Assembly (NCBI GenBank): GCA_017614795.1
Contig: JAGABD010000063.1
Coordinates: forward strand, 1 to 46,091
Origin: Bacteroidales bacterium
GTDB lineage: Bacteria; Bacteroidota; Bacteroidia; Bacteroidales; UBA932
Direction of reading: 5' to 3'
DNA length: 46,091 nucleotides
In this document: piece after piece, positions 10,855-20,136 of the stretch
How positions within the stretch are numbered: the first letter of the stretch is position 1
Layout: each line of letters starts with the position of its first letter
Notes under the pieces: generated by a model
Told to the model about the DNA's origin: nothing
Database searches by the model: none
What the model saw: only the letters and a program-made list of their open reading frames with translations
Program-made: the position numbers and the translations under genes

Positions 10855-13253
10855 AAAAACTTGACAAGTTCATAGTGAAAGGCTTTGTGGGACCGTTTTT
10901 CGCGATCCTGCTGGTAGTCGTTTTCATTCTGATGATGCAGTTCCTGTGGCTGTACATCGATGAACTTGTGGGCAAGGGCCTCGGCCTCAAGATAGTTCTC
11001 GAATTTATGATGTGGGGCGGCTGCACCATCATGCCGCTCGCCCTGCCTCTCGCGACCCTGCTGGCGTCGATGATGACCCTCGGCCAGATGGGAGAGCACA
11101 ACGAGCTGATGGCCATCAAGAGCGCCGGAATCTCCCTCTCGAGGGTGATGGTGCCGTTGGCGGTGATATCCGTTTTCATCAGCATCGGCGCCTTCTTCGT
11201 GGGCAACAACCTCGTGCCGAAGGCATTCAACGAAATCTATACGCTCCGCGACGATATCGGACGCACCAAGAACGAGATAAAAATCCCCGCAGGAACATTC
11301 TATGACGGCATCGACGGCTATATCCTCCGCGTGAAGAAGCAGGACGACGAGACCGGCATAATGCACGACGTGATGGTCTACGACCACACCGCGGGCAAGG
11401 GCAACGTCACCGTGACGCTGGCGGATTCGGCGCTGATGAAGATGAGCAAGAACAAGGATTATCTCACCTTCACCCTCTACAACGGCTCCAACTATCAGGA
11501 GACCAACACAAAGCGCTACCGCGACACCACGCTGGAACTCCAGCACGTGGACTTCTCGAAGCAGGAACTGATAATCCCGCTGAGCAACTATGCGTTCCAG
11601 AAGTCCGACTCCAGCCGTTTCGGCGACCAGGTGAAGAGTATGAACACCCATCAGCTGTCGCACGAAAGGGATTCGCTCAGGCGGCTCTACAACGATGCCC
11701 ACGAGCGCAACTACGACCTGGTGAGGAACGACCCGACGTTGAGCCTGCGCAAGCAGCTCGGCACCGCGGCCCGCAATACCTATATGGCCGGCCAGGGGTT
11801 GTTCCAGGCGAAGGGCTTCATGAAGTGGAAGGACCTCAAGGGGCAGATAAGTTCGTACGAGAGGGCCCTCGACAAGTGCAAGTCGCTCGGCGCGGAAATC
11901 CGCAGCTGCGACAACGAAGTCTTCGAGTACAACTACTACCTCCGCAGGATGGACATAGAGTACCTGAAGAAGTTCGCCCAGGCGCTTGCCTGCCTGCTGT
12001 TGTTCTTCATCGGAGCCCCGCTCGGAGCCCTCATCCGCAAGGGCGGACTGGGAACGAGCGCCATCATATCCGTGCTGTTCTTCGTGCTTTACTGGGTGGT
12101 GGACATCTCCGGCACCAAGCTCGCGAGGGACGGAGCTGTCACGGCGAGCATCGGCGCATTCGTTTCGGCGCTTGTGCTGGGGCCGATAGGCGCTTTCCTA
12201 TGCTGGAAGGCGGTGCACGATTCCACCCTGCTGGAGGGCAACGACGCGCTGGCGAGCTGGTGGCGCAAGCTCAAGAGCAAGGTCGCCGGCCTGGTGCGCA
12301 AGAAGCGCATAGTGTTTATGGGAACTCCCGAGTTCGCGGTGGCTTCGCTGGATGCCCTCGTACGGAACAGATACAAGGTCGTCGGAGTGGTGACGGTGGC
12401 GGACAAGCCGTCCGGCCGTGGCCTTGAAGTGCACCAGAGCGCGGTCAAGAAATATGCTGTGGAGCATGACCTGCCCGTGTTGCAGCCGCTCAAGCTGAAG
12501 GATCCCGAATTCCTCGAGGCGCTCGCCGCCTGGAAGGCGGATCTCTTCGTGGTCGTGGCGTTCCGGATGCTTCCGGAAGAAGTCTGGCGGATGCCCAAGC
12601 TGGGTACCTTCAACCTGCACGCCGCCCTTCTGCCGCAGTACCGTGGCGCGGCTCCTATCAACTGGGCGGTCATCAACGGCGAACGCCATACCGGCGTCAC
12701 CACCTTTATGATAGACAAGGATATCGACACCGGCGGAATCATCCTTCGCGCGGACTGCCGCATCGGGCCCGAGGAAACTGCGGGAGATGTGCACGACCGT
12801 CTTATGGAGATGGGCGCGAAGCTCGTGGTGGAGACCACCGAGGGCCTTATCCAGCACAATGTCGAGACCCGCGTGCAGCGTTCGTTCATCCAGGGTTCCG
12901 AGGTCCTGCATCCGGCTCCCAAACTCACCAAGGAGAACACCCGCATCGACTGGGCGCGTCCTTCGAAGCATATCTACAACCTCATCCGCGGTCTCAGCCC
13001 TTATCCCGCCGCCTGGACCACCCTGGTCCGCGACGGCGCCGAGCCGCTTGAACTGAAGGTCTTCTTCGGCAAGGTTTCTTCCGAGCCTGCCGGCGCCCCC
13101 GGCACCGTCACCGTCAAGGACGGCGCCCTCTACATCGCCACAGCCAACGGCGCCATAGAGGTCATCGACCTCCAGCTCGCCGGCAAAAAACGTCTTCCCG
13201 CCGCCGATTTCCTCCGCGGCTTCCGCGAACCTGAATCCTATCGCGCTGTATAG
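10851..13253 (+). CDS. LptF/LptG-family permease fused to methionyl-tRNA formyltransferase
   Basis: An uninterrupted 800-codon frame from a TTG start overlapping the alaS stop. Residues 1-480 are an LptF/LptG (YjgP/YjgQ) permease: N-terminal membrane helices, [19 protein letters not shown], a periplasmic beta-rich middle, and three C-terminal helices with [19 protein letters not shown]. Such permeases move LPS from inner membrane to the Lpt bridge. Residues about 484-800 are Fmt: [12 protein letters not shown], then [18 protein letters not shown], the formyl-donor-binding signature, and a C-terminal OB domain; Fmt formylates initiator Met-tRNA. The two halves are joined by a short basic linker ([10 protein letters not shown]) with no stop. 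A GTG at 12294 (codon 482) might start Fmt separately, so fusion at protein level is inferred. Confidence 0.9.
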   Translation: MKKLDKFIVKGFVGPFFAILLVVVFILMMQFLWLYIDELVGKGLGLKIVLEFMMWGGCTIMPLALPLATLLASMMTLGQMGEHNELMAIKSAGISLSRVMVPLAVISVFISIGAFFVGNNLVPKAFNEIYTLRDDIGRTKNEIKIPAGTFYDGIDGYILRVKKQDDETGIMHDVMVYDHTAGKGNVTVTLADSALMKMSKNKDYLTFTLYNGSNYQETNTKRYRDTTLELQHVDFSKQELIIPLSNYAFQKSDSSRFGDQVKSMNTHQLSHERDSLRRLYNDAHERNYDLVRNDPTLSLRKQLGTAARNTYMAGQGLFQAKGFMKWKDLKGQISSYERALDKCKSLGAEIRSCDNEVFEYNYYLRRMDIEYLKKFAQALACLLLFFIGAPLGALIRKGGLGTSAIISVLFFVLYWVVDISGTKLARDGAVTASIGAFVSALVLGPIGAFLCWKAVHDSTLLEGNDALASWWRKLKSKVAGLVRKKRIVFMGTPEFAVASLDALVRNRYKVVGVVTVADKPSGRGLEVHQSAVKKYAVEHDLPVLQPLKLKDPEFLEALAAWKADLFVVVAFRMLPEEVWRMPKLGTFNLHAALLPQYRGAAPINWAVINGERHTGVTTFMIDKDIDTGGIILRADCRIGPEETAGDVHDRLMEMGAKLVVETTEGLIQHNVETRVQRSFIQGSEVLHPAPKLTKENTRIDWARPSKHIYNLIRGLSPYPAAWTTLVRDGAEPLELKVFFGKVSSEPAGAPGTVTVKDGALYIATANGAIEVIDLQLAGKKRLPAADFLRGFREPESYRAV

Positions 13254-13273
13254 CCCCGCCGCCTTTTCCTACC

Positions 13274-13356
13274 GCGTCAGGCAAAGGGCCGTGGTGCGTC
13301 CCGCAAGGGGAGCCCACCCCGGCATTGCCTTCCTCGATACGCCCTCGCACGGCGGC
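13274..13356 (+). repeat. 84-bp intergenic palindromic repeat, copy 1
   Basis: Starts GCGTCAGGCAAAGGGCCGTG and ends GGCGGC; about 90% identical to 25300-25383 in the same orientation. It can fold with AGGCAA near the start against TTGCCT at 13325-13333 and GTGG/CCAC inside. It sits directly after the fusion gene, before the M23 peptidase promoter, and may act as a transcript end or mobile palindromic unit. Confidence 0.8.
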
Positions 13357-13399
13357 TCGTTTTACTTTAGGTGAGCGAGGATAATTGACGGAAAATTAG

Positions 13400-13407
13400 T
13401 ATCTTTG
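13400..13407 (+). promoter_or_regulatory. -7 box (TATCTTTG) for the M23 peptidase operon
   Basis: TATCTTTGCAA lies 16 bp before the ATG at 13424 in an AT-rich patch that contrasts with the GC-rich repeat upstream. It matches TAnnTTTG; the -33 element is not clear. Confidence 0.65.
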
Positions 13408-13423
13408 CAAGCTGAATATAGTG

Positions 13424-14434
13424 ATGCAGAGATACCGTTTCAACCCTATAACGCTGATGTACGAGGTCTATGAAGGACCGCGTTATTTGCGCTATGTGCG
13501 TGTGGTATTGGGAGTTGCGGCGGTGGTGGCGCTGGCGATGCTGTATTTCTGGCTCTATACTTCCGTGCTCGGACTGGACCTCCCGAAGACGGCGATACTG
13601 AAGAAGGAGAACGCCCGCTGGCAGGGCAAGCTTGCGGTTATGAACCGCCATCTCGACCTTTATGAAGAGACTCTCGAGGCAATCGAAGAGCGCGACGATG
13701 AAGTCTACCGTTCCATTTTCGGCCTTAACGCGGTGCCGGCGGAGGTGAAGAACTCCGGATTCGGCGGCATCAACCGCTATGAATATCTCGACAAATACGG
13801 CGCGGATCCCTCGCTGAAGCAGACTCTGCAGCGAATTGATATGCTCACGAAGCGGACCTACGTGCAGAGCATGGCGCTCGACGAAGTGTACGCCATCTCC
13901 CTGAGCGCCGGCGATATGAAATCGCACATCCCTTCGGTGCCCCCGCTGCTGCCGGACAATACCCAGGTTCACATCTCCAGTACCTTCGGAGGCCGTTACC
14001 ACCCGGTGCTTGGCTATGTCAAGTTCCACGAAGGAATGGACTTCGCCACGCGCATCGGCTATCCCGTCTATGCGACCGGCGACGCGGTGGTGGAGAAGGT
14101 CGTGTTCCAGTTTACGGGCTACGGCAACGAGGTGGTGCTCGATCACGGATTCGGATACAAGACCCGCTACGCTCACCTCAGCGGCATAGACGTGGCGGTC
14201 GGGATGAGCGTGCACCGCGGTGACAGGATCGGCTCGGTGGGCAATACCGGCATCTCCACGGGACCCCACCTCCATTATGAGGTCATCTACAAGGGCAACA
14301 GGATAAATCCTTATCACTTCCTCGATATGGATATGCCGACGGATGAATACAGGGCGATGGTCGACAGGCGCAGGGCCGAAGCGACACCCCGCCGCAAGTC
14401 CACGAACGAATTATTGCAGGGGAGGAGCAACTGA
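13424..14434 (+). CDS. M23 family metallopeptidase, membrane-anchored (MepM-like)
   Basis: 336 residues from the ATG at 13424 (a GTG lies three bases upstream). A membrane helix at about residues 28-50 anchors the protein; a coiled region follows, then a C-terminal LytM domain with the zinc-binding pattern: His/Asp in FHEGMDFA, and HLHYEV after NTGISTGPH. GYGNEVVLDHGFGYKTRYAHL is typical. These enzymes cut peptidoglycan cross-bridges in the periplasm and act in growth or division. It overlaps the following paralogue by ATGA at 14434, so the pair is one operon. Confidence 0.9.
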   Translation: MQRYRFNPITLMYEVYEGPRYLRYVRVVLGVAAVVALAMLYFWLYTSVLGLDLPKTAILKKENARWQGKLAVMNRHLDLYEETLEAIEERDDEVYRSIFGLNAVPAEVKNSGFGGINRYEYLDKYGADPSLKQTLQRIDMLTKRTYVQSMALDEVYAISLSAGDMKSHIPSVPPLLPDNTQVHISSTFGGRYHPVLGYVKFHEGMDFATRIGYPVYATGDAVVEKVVFQFTGYGNEVVLDHGFGYKTRYAHLSGIDVAVGMSVHRGDRIGSVGNTGISTGPHLHYEVIYKGNRINPYHFLDMDMPTDEYRAMVDRRRAEATPRRKSTNELLQGRSN

Positions 14435-15387
14435 TGGCGAAGAAGCGTTTGTATATTTTCGACCGCGGAGACGTCTCGGTGAGGAAAGATAAATTCTCCT
14501 TCCTGAAGATAGTGTGGACCGGCATCAAGGTCTTCCTGGCGTCGGTATCGCTCTTTACGGTGCTGTACCTGATTCTTTCCATTTTCCTCAGCACCGATAC
14601 GGAGAGGCGCCTGAGGCGCGAGAACCGTATGTTCGAGAAGACTCTTCCGACGATGCGGCCCCGCGAACAGCTGCTCGGCGACGTGATAAGCGGCCTGCAG
14701 CGCAAGGACGGCGACATCTACACGGAAGTTTTCCATACCGACGCACCGAGCCTCGACCCCATCAGTTCGCTGGATTTCCTCTTCGGAGCGGATTCCATCC
14801 CCGACGACAAGGTGGTCTCCTACGCTTTCAAGAAGATTCGCGGCCTCGAGGTGGACGCGACCGATGTCAATGAGAGCTTCGGCAAGATATACTCCGGATT
14901 CACGGAGGAGACGGTGCTGCCTCCGATGTCGATGCCGGTAAAGGACATCTCCTTTACCCAGATAGGAGCGTCCATCGGCAAGAAGATGAACCCTCTGCTG
15001 AAGGCGGAGGTGAACCATCGCGGACTGGATATAATAGTGCCCCAGGGCACTCCCGTTTATGTTCCCGCGGCCGGCACCGTGACCAGGGTGGTGAATTCCT
15101 ACAAGGGTGAAGGCAAGACCGTGACGGTGGAGCACGCCGGCGGCTATGTCACCCGCTACCTGCATCTTTCCGACATCAAGGTCGTGCAGGGCCAGAAGGT
15201 GGCGAAGGGCGCCAAGATCGGGGAGACGGGCATGAGCGGAGCCGCGTTCGCGCCGCACCTGCATTACGAGGTGCTGCAGGACGGCAAGGTGCTCAACCCC
15301 ATCAACTTCTTCTTCGCCGACGTCGACGCGGACGAGTATTCGAATATGCTCTTCATGTCGATAAACACAAGACAATCAATGGACTGA
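14434..15387 (+). CDS. M23 family metallopeptidase, second paralogue
   Basis: 317 residues with the same layout as the preceding gene: cytoplasmic start, a membrane helix around residues 28-50 (VFLASVSLFTVLYLILSIFL), linker, then a LytM domain. Zinc-site motifs are NHRGLDIIVPQGTPVY and HLHYEVLQDG, both intact, with YVTRYLHLSDIKV between. Translationally coupled to the upstream gene by ATGA. Two adjacent copies suggest division of labour or hetero-partnering in peptidoglycan remodelling (inference). Confidence 0.9.
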   Translation: MAKKRLYIFDRGDVSVRKDKFSFLKIVWTGIKVFLASVSLFTVLYLILSIFLSTDTERRLRRENRMFEKTLPTMRPREQLLGDVISGLQRKDGDIYTEVFHTDAPSLDPISSLDFLFGADSIPDDKVVSYAFKKIRGLEVDATDVNESFGKIYSGFTEETVLPPMSMPVKDISFTQIGASIGKKMNPLLKAEVNHRGLDIIVPQGTPVYVPAAGTVTRVVNSYKGEGKTVTVEHAGGYVTRYLHLSDIKVVQGQKVAKGAKIGETGMSGAAFAPHLHYEVLQDGKVLNPINFFFADVDADEYSNMLFMSINTRQSMD

Positions 15388-15390
15388 TAT

Positions 15391-15708
15391 ATGGACAAAC
15401 TGTATTACAGCATCAGCGAGACCGCTAACATACTTGGGGAGAACATTTCCCTGGTGCGTTATTGGTCCAACGTTTTTTCAAAGCTGCTGAAGCCTTCCCG
15501 CACCGGCAAGGGGAACCGTCAGTACACCGAGGAGGACATCGCCACGCTCAAGCAGATTCACGTTCTCGTGAAGGGCGAGGGACTCTCGCTGGAGGGTGCC
15601 CAGAAGCGTCTTCTCGAGGACCGTCGCAAGGTCAGCAGCAAGGTTCGCGCGCTGGATTCCCTCAAGGAGATCCGCGCTCAGCTCGTAGAAATCCGCGAAA
15701 CGTTATGA
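15391..15708 (+). CDS. MerR family transcriptional regulator
   Basis: 105 residues: an N-terminal MerR-type winged helix (YYSISETANILGENISLVRYW, then TGKGNRQYTEEDIATLKQI) and a short helical tail without obvious ligand cysteines. Genes of this type beside M23 peptidases and NIF3 proteins recur in Bacteroidetes; the target is unknown. It follows the M23 gene after 3 bp and overlaps the next start by ATGA. Confidence 0.88.
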   Translation: MDKLYYSISETANILGENISLVRYWSNVFSKLLKPSRTGKGNRQYTEEDIATLKQIHVLVKGEGLSLEGAQKRLLEDRRKVSSKVRALDSLKEIRAQLVEIRETL

Positions 15709-16487
15709 AAGTAAAGGACATCATTGCCGCGATAGAGGCGTTCGCGCCCGCGTGCGCGCAGGCGGAAGGCGACAACAGCGGACTCCAGGTGGGCTCTCCC
15801 GAGCAGGAGGTCCACGGGGTTCTCATCGCCCTCGACTGCACTCCCGCCCTCGTCGAGGAAGCGGCGTCCCGCGGATGCGATATGATCCTCACGCACCATC
15901 CTCTGCTCTACAATCCTTTGAGGACTGTGGATCCCGAAGAATCCGTGGGCGGAAGCATATACGCCGCCGTGAAACACGGATGCGCCATATACGCGGCGCA
16001 CACCAGCGCGGACAGGGTGAACGGGGGAGTCAGCTGGACGATGGCGGCGAAACTCGGCCTGAAAAATGTCCGTACCCTCGACCCCGATGAAGACGGGCTT
16101 GGCTTCGGCATCGTGGGAGATCTTCCCGAGCCGAAATCCGCAGTCGAGGCCCTCGAACTGGTGAAGGAAAGATTCGGTCTTCCCGCGTTGAGGCATTCCG
16201 CGCCCGTCGAAGGGCCGGTGAGCAGAGTGGCCGCCTGCGGCGGAAGCGGTGCGTTCCTTGTGGGAAAAGCGTTGAAGGCCGGTGCGCAACTCTTCGTCTG
16301 CGGCGACATCAGTTACCACCATTTCTTTGCACCTCAGGGCATTATGCTCGCTGACGCCGGACACTTCGAAACCGAGGTCGGAATTGTGGATATTTTCTGT
16401 TCAATATTAAAGAAAAATTTTCCTAACTTTGCAGTCCTTATATCGCAAGATATAAAAACCGCCAATCCGGTCGGGTATATGGTATAA
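15705..16487 (+). CDS. NIF3-like / YbgI-family dinuclear metal protein
   Basis: 260 residues starting at the ATG that overlaps the MerR stop. NIF3 hallmarks are EGDNSGLQVG, the metal-ligand motif ILTHHPLLYNPL, YAAHTSADRVNGGVSW and the C-terminal DISYHHFFAPQGIMLADAGHFETE. The family binds two metal ions; members have been called GTP cyclohydrolase I type 2 homologues but the cellular role is unsettled. In Bacteroidetes it is usually followed by the zinc-ribbon coiled-coil gene, as here. Its 3' end contains the promoter of that gene. Confidence 0.9.
   Translation: MKVKDIIAAIEAFAPACAQAEGDNSGLQVGSPEQEVHGVLIALDCTPALVEEAASRGCDMILTHHPLLYNPLRTVDPEESVGGSIYAAVKHGCAIYAAHTSADRVNGGVSWTMAAKLGLKNVRTLDPDEDGLGFGIVGDLPEPKSAVEALELVKERFGLPALRHSAPVEGPVSRVAACGGSGAFLVGKALKAGAQLFVCGDISYHHFFAPQGIMLADAGHFETEVGIVDIFCSILKKNFPNFAVLISQDIKTANPVGYMV
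16424..16431 (+). promoter_or_regulatory. -7 box (TAACTTTG) for zinc-ribbon gene and dnaB
   Basis: TAACTTTGCAGTCC lies inside the 3' end of the NIF3-like gene, in an AT-rich run, 83 bp before the next ATG. The GCAGTCC extension also follows the tRNA promoters in this window. Confidence 0.6.
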
Positions 16488-16514
16488 GAATTACGAAAAC
16501 AGATCAATATAAAT

Positions 16515-17330
16515 ATGGCAACAACTAAGACAACAAAGGCTAAGAAGACCGTGACTCCCATCGACGAGCGCGAAACCTTCGTCTCCCTGCAGAAGACTTT
16601 CGGAGATTCCGAAATCAGCGTGGAAGAAAAACTCTCCATTCTCTACAACCTCCAACTTGCCGACAACGACATCGAAAGGCTCGTTCAACTCCGCGGCGAA
16701 CTTCCCGCAGAGGTAGCGGCCCTCGAAAACGAGATCGCCGGCTTCAATGCGAAGGTTGCGCGTCTGCAAGAGGCCATCTCCCTCGAGAAGACCATCATCG
16801 AGCAGGGCAAGAAGGAAATCGTCGAGACCGACGCGGAAATAGAGAAATACCGTGCCCAGCTCGAGGGCATCTCCAACAGCCGCGAGTACGATTCCATCAA
16901 CAAGGAAATCGAGAATACCGGCTACCTCCGCCAGATCGCTATGAAGCGCATCGACGAGGCCACCGACAGGATCCACGGACACGAAGAGAACATCGCGGCC
17001 CTGAACGACCGTCTCGCAGTTCTCGACGAGGACCTCAAGGCGAAGCAGGCCGAACTCGAGGAGATCGTTTCCAGCACCGCCGAGGAGGAGAAGAAACTCC
17101 GCGAGCGTCGCGAAAGCTTCTCTTCCAAGCTTGACGAGCGCACCATCAGCGCCTACGAGCGCATCCGCGCAAGCGTGCACAACCACCTCGCCGTGGTTCC
17201 CGTCTACAACAGCGACTCCTGCGGAGGATGCTTCAACACCATCACTCCCCAGCGTCTCGTCGACATCGCCTCCGGCAAGAAGCTCGTCATCTGCGAGCAC
17301 TGCGGACGTATAATCGTAAAGACCGCTTAA
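16515..17330 (+). CDS. C4-type zinc-ribbon coiled-coil protein
   Basis: 271 residues. Almost the whole protein from residue 40 to 220 is predicted coiled coil (dense Glu/Lys/Leu heptads). The C-terminus is a zinc ribbon with two CxxC pairs, CGGCFNTITPQRLVDI and CEHCGRIIV. This is the DUF164/zf-RING_7 type, commonly next to NIF3 genes; its function is not established. It lies 4 bp upstream of dnaB, and the two are likely co-transcribed. Confidence 0.88.
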   Translation: MATTKTTKAKKTVTPIDERETFVSLQKTFGDSEISVEEKLSILYNLQLADNDIERLVQLRGELPAEVAALENEIAGFNAKVARLQEAISLEKTIIEQGKKEIVETDAEIEKYRAQLEGISNSREYDSINKEIENTGYLRQIAMKRIDEATDRIHGHEENIAALNDRLAVLDEDLKAKQAELEEIVSSTAEEEKKLRERRESFSSKLDERTISAYERIRASVHNHLAVVPVYNSDSCGGCFNTITPQRLVDIASGKKLVICEHCGRIIVKTA

Positions 17331-17333
17331 ACA

Positions 17334-18845
17334 ATGGCTGAAGGGAAGCAATACCAGGGCGCCAGAAATCGCCGGAAGGAAGCCAGTTTCGCGGAACTTT
17401 CCCTCGAAATCGGCAACAAACCCCCTCAGGCTCCGGAGGCCGAAGAGGCCGTGCTCGGAGCGTTGCTTCTTGATTCCGACAACGCGGACACCATCGTCGA
17501 AGAGCTTGACGCGGCTTGTTTCTACGATCCCCGCAACCGGATGATCTACGAGGCGGCGAAGGAGCTTCTGAACGTCGACCATATGCCGGCGGACATAGTC
17601 ACCGTCACCGGAAAGCTCAAGGCGAAGGGCAACCTGGAGGCCGTGGGAGGCCCCGGCGCGCTTGCCGCCCTTACCGAGAACGTCGGTTCCGCCGCGCACA
17701 GCGAATACTACATCAAGGTCCTCCGCCAGAAGAAAATCCAGAGGGACCTCATCCAGGCTTCCTACAAGACTCTGAAGGACGCTTTCGACGACAGCATCGA
17801 TGTCGACCAGCTGGTGGACACCTCGCAGTCGAGACTCTACGAGGCCATCCAGAGCGCGGTACGCAAGGACGTCGCCAACATCCGCGACATCCTGGCGGAG
17901 GTTCACAAGGACATCATGCAGCGCCAGGCGACCACCGGATACAGCGGCGTGCCTTCGGGCTATGTCTCCATCGACCGCGTCACCCAGGGATGGCAGAAGG
18001 CCAACCTCATCATCCTGGCGGCCCGTCCCTCCGTGGGCAAGACCGCTTTCGCGCTGAACATCGCGCGCAACGCCGCGGTGGACCATCACCGTCCCGTCGC
18101 CGTGTTCTCGCTTGAAATGTCCTGCCTCGAACTCGCGAAGAGGCTCGTGGTCACCGAGACCGGCCTCTCCGCCGACAAGATCAAGGGCGCCATCCGTATG
18201 GAAGATTACGAATGGCAGCAGCTCGAGTACAAGATCAAGAATCTCGAGGACGCGCCCCTCTACATCGACGATACGCCGAGCCTCCCCATCATGGAGTTCC
18301 GCACCAAGGCGAAGAACCTCGTGCACAACAAGGGCGTGGAACTCATTGTCGTGGACTATCTCCAGCTGATGCAGGGCCCGAGCGAACTCAAGGGCCTGCG
18401 CGAGCAGGAAGTCGCGGCCATCTCCCGTATGCTCAAGGCGACGGCGAAAGAACTCGACATCCCCATCATCGCGCTTTCCCAGCTGTCCCGCGACTCCGTC
18501 AAGAGGCCGAACAGCACCGGCAAGCCCCAGCTTAGCGACCTCCGCGAATCCGGCTCCATCGAGCAGGATGCCGATATAGTCATCTTCATCCACCGTCCCG
18601 ACGTCGTAGGCCTTTCCCCGAACCCGGGCGACCGCGAAAAGACCCAGATTCTCATAGCCAAGCACCGTAACGGCGAAGTGAAGGACATCGATATGATATT
18701 CAAGAGCGAGAGGGTGAAATTCATCGAACCTTCCGACGCCCTGGACGCCAACGCGGGAAAGATCATCGATTCCAAGATGAACGCGTCCGTGCCCGAAGAT
18801 GGCGAGCTTCAGACCGCCAATACCGTAGAATGGGAGAATAGCTAA
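17334..18845 (+). CDS. dnaB: Replicative DNA helicase DnaB
   Basis: 503 residues: N-terminal helical domain (PQAPEAEEAVLGALLLD), linker, and RecA-like motor domain. Walker A is ARPSVGKTAFAL (Lys236, Thr237), followed by FSLEMSCLELAKRLV and Walker B LIVVDYLQLMQG; the C-terminal motif ESGSIEQDADIVIFIHR is present. No intein is inserted in the Walker site, a common target. It unwinds DNA at the replication fork. The stop overlaps the rseC start by one base region (TAATG). Confidence 0.97.
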   Translation: MAEGKQYQGARNRRKEASFAELSLEIGNKPPQAPEAEEAVLGALLLDSDNADTIVEELDAACFYDPRNRMIYEAAKELLNVDHMPADIVTVTGKLKAKGNLEAVGGPGALAALTENVGSAAHSEYYIKVLRQKKIQRDLIQASYKTLKDAFDDSIDVDQLVDTSQSRLYEAIQSAVRKDVANIRDILAEVHKDIMQRQATTGYSGVPSGYVSIDRVTQGWQKANLIILAARPSVGKTAFALNIARNAAVDHHRPVAVFSLEMSCLELAKRLVVTETGLSADKIKGAIRMEDYEWQQLEYKIKNLEDAPLYIDDTPSLPIMEFRTKAKNLVHNKGVELIVVDYLQLMQGPSELKGLREQEVAAISRMLKATAKELDIPIIALSQLSRDSVKRPNSTGKPQLSDLRESGSIEQDADIVIFIHRPDVVGLSPNPGDREKTQILIAKHRNGEVKDIDMIFKSERVKFIEPSDALDANAGKIIDSKMNASVPEDGELQTANTVEWENS

Positions 18846-19258
18846 TGGCAAAAGATTCTATATCCCACGAGGGCAAAATAGTCGAAATCTCCCCCGAGTT
18901 CATCACGGTGGAGATTTTGTCTTCTTCGGCCTGCGCATCCTGCCACTCCGCGGTTTTCTGCGGAATAGGCGACTCCGTCAAGAAGGCGGTGCAGGTGCCG
19001 GCCACCCTCGGGAACTGGCAGGTCGGACAGGAAGTCGACGTGGTGCTCAAGCGCAGTATGGGCTTCAAGGCGGTCTGGCTTGCCTATCTGGTGCCCCTGG
19101 CAATCCTGATGGCGGTCCTTCTCGGACTCCACCCCTTCGTGGGCGAACTGCTCGCGGGCGCACTCGGAATCGCCGCTGCCGGACTTTACTATCTGGTTCT
19201 GTGGCTCTTCCGCGACAAACTCCGTAACGAATACTCCTTTTACATAAAAGAGAAATGA
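18845..19258 (+). CDS. rseC: SoxR-reducing/RseC family membrane protein
   Basis: 137 residues. The N-terminal part carries the cysteine cluster CASCHSAVFCG; two membrane helices follow (AVWLAYLVPLAILMAVLLGL and a second around residue 105). RseC-family proteins accompany rnf genes and take part in SoxR reduction in gammaproteobacteria; no soxR is seen here. Overlaps rnfB by ATGA at 19255, supporting a role tied to the Rnf complex. Confidence 0.88.
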   Translation: MAKDSISHEGKIVEISPEFITVEILSSSACASCHSAVFCGIGDSVKKAVQVPATLGNWQVGQEVDVVLKRSMGFKAVWLAYLVPLAILMAVLLGLHPFVGELLAGALGIAAAGLYYLVLWLFRDKLRNEYSFYIKEK

Positions 19259-20136
19259 CAAGTACAATCCTTTGGACAATTGCAATCCTTGCAGGGCTTG
19301 GCTTTCTTCTCGCCCTCGTCCTCTACCTCATAGCCGAAAGGTTCAAGGTGGTGGAAGATCCCCGTATCGACGAAGTGGAGAAGGTGATGCCGGGCGCCAA
19401 CTGCGGAGGATGCGGCTTCGCCGGATGCCGGGCTTTCGCCGATTCGGCCGTGAAGGCCCCGAATCTCGACGGGCACTACTGCCCTGTCGGCGGCAGCGAA
19501 GTTATGAAGAAGGTGGCGGACATCCTCGGCTTCGCCGTCGAGGAGAAAGCTCCTCAGGTTGCCGTGCTCCGTTGCAACGGCAGCTGCGCCGTCCGTCCCG
19601 TGGTTAACATTTACGACGGAGTCAAGAGCTGCAAGGTGAAGGCCGCGCTCTACGTGGGCGACACCGGCTGCCCCTTCGGCTGTCTCGGCTGCGGCGACTG
19701 CGTGGAAGCCTGCCAGTTCGGAGCCATTTCGATGGACTCCGAAACCGGTCTTCCCGTAATCGACGAGCAGAAGTGCACCGCTTGCGGCGCCTGTGCCAAG
19801 GCCTGCCCCAAGGCTCTCATCGAACTGCGCAACAAGGGTCCCCGCGGAATGCGCGAGTATGTTGCCTGCCGCAACACCGACAAGGGCCCCGTCGCGAAGA
19901 AGGCCTGCGCCAACGCCTGCATAGGCTGCGGCATCTGCGTAAAGACCTGCACCCACGATGCCATCACCCTCGAGAACAACATCGCCTACATCGACTTCGC
20001 GAAGTGCAAGCTCTGCCGCGAGTGCGAGGCGATGTGCCCCACCGGCGCGATTCATGGGGTGAACTTCCCCAAGCCCCTCGACAAGGCGGCCCTCAAGGAA
20101 CGCATCGCTAAAAGAAAGGAGGAAAGCAATGAGTAA
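19255..20136 (+). CDS. rnfB: Rnf complex iron-sulfur subunit RnfB
   Basis: 293 residues. One N-terminal membrane helix, then the four-cysteine cluster ANCGGCGFAGC, and a ferredoxin region with repeated CxxCxxCxxxCP motifs (CTACGACAKACPK, CIGCGICVKTC, CKLCRECEAMCP). It is expected to receive electrons from ferredoxin and pass them to the membrane part of Rnf. More Fe-S motifs than the shortest RnfB proteins, as usual in Bacteroidetes. Overlaps rnfC by 8 bp. Confidence 0.95.
   Translation: MTSTILWTIAILAGLGFLLALVLYLIAERFKVVEDPRIDEVEKVMPGANCGGCGFAGCRAFADSAVKAPNLDGHYCPVGGSEVMKKVADILGFAVEEKAPQVAVLRCNGSCAVRPVVNIYDGVKSCKVKAALYVGDTGCPFGCLGCGDCVEACQFGAISMDSETGLPVIDEQKCTACGACAKACPKALIELRNKGPRGMREYVACRNTDKGPVAKKACANACIGCGICVKTCTHDAITLENNIAYIDFAKCKLCRECEAMCPTGAIHGVNFPKPLDKAALKERIAKRKEESNE

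Noticed and set aside
12291..12302. A frameshift or lost stop between permease and Fmt as sequencing error
   Set aside because: No homopolymer or ambiguous stretch is visible at the junction and both halves keep full motifs in one frame; kept as a caveat to the fusion call and not as the primary reading.
16491..18851. 786-codon open frame on the minus strand opposite the zinc-ribbon gene and dnaB
   Set aside because: Antisense shadow caused by GC-rich third positions; no domain seen, while the plus strand has clear DnaB motifs.
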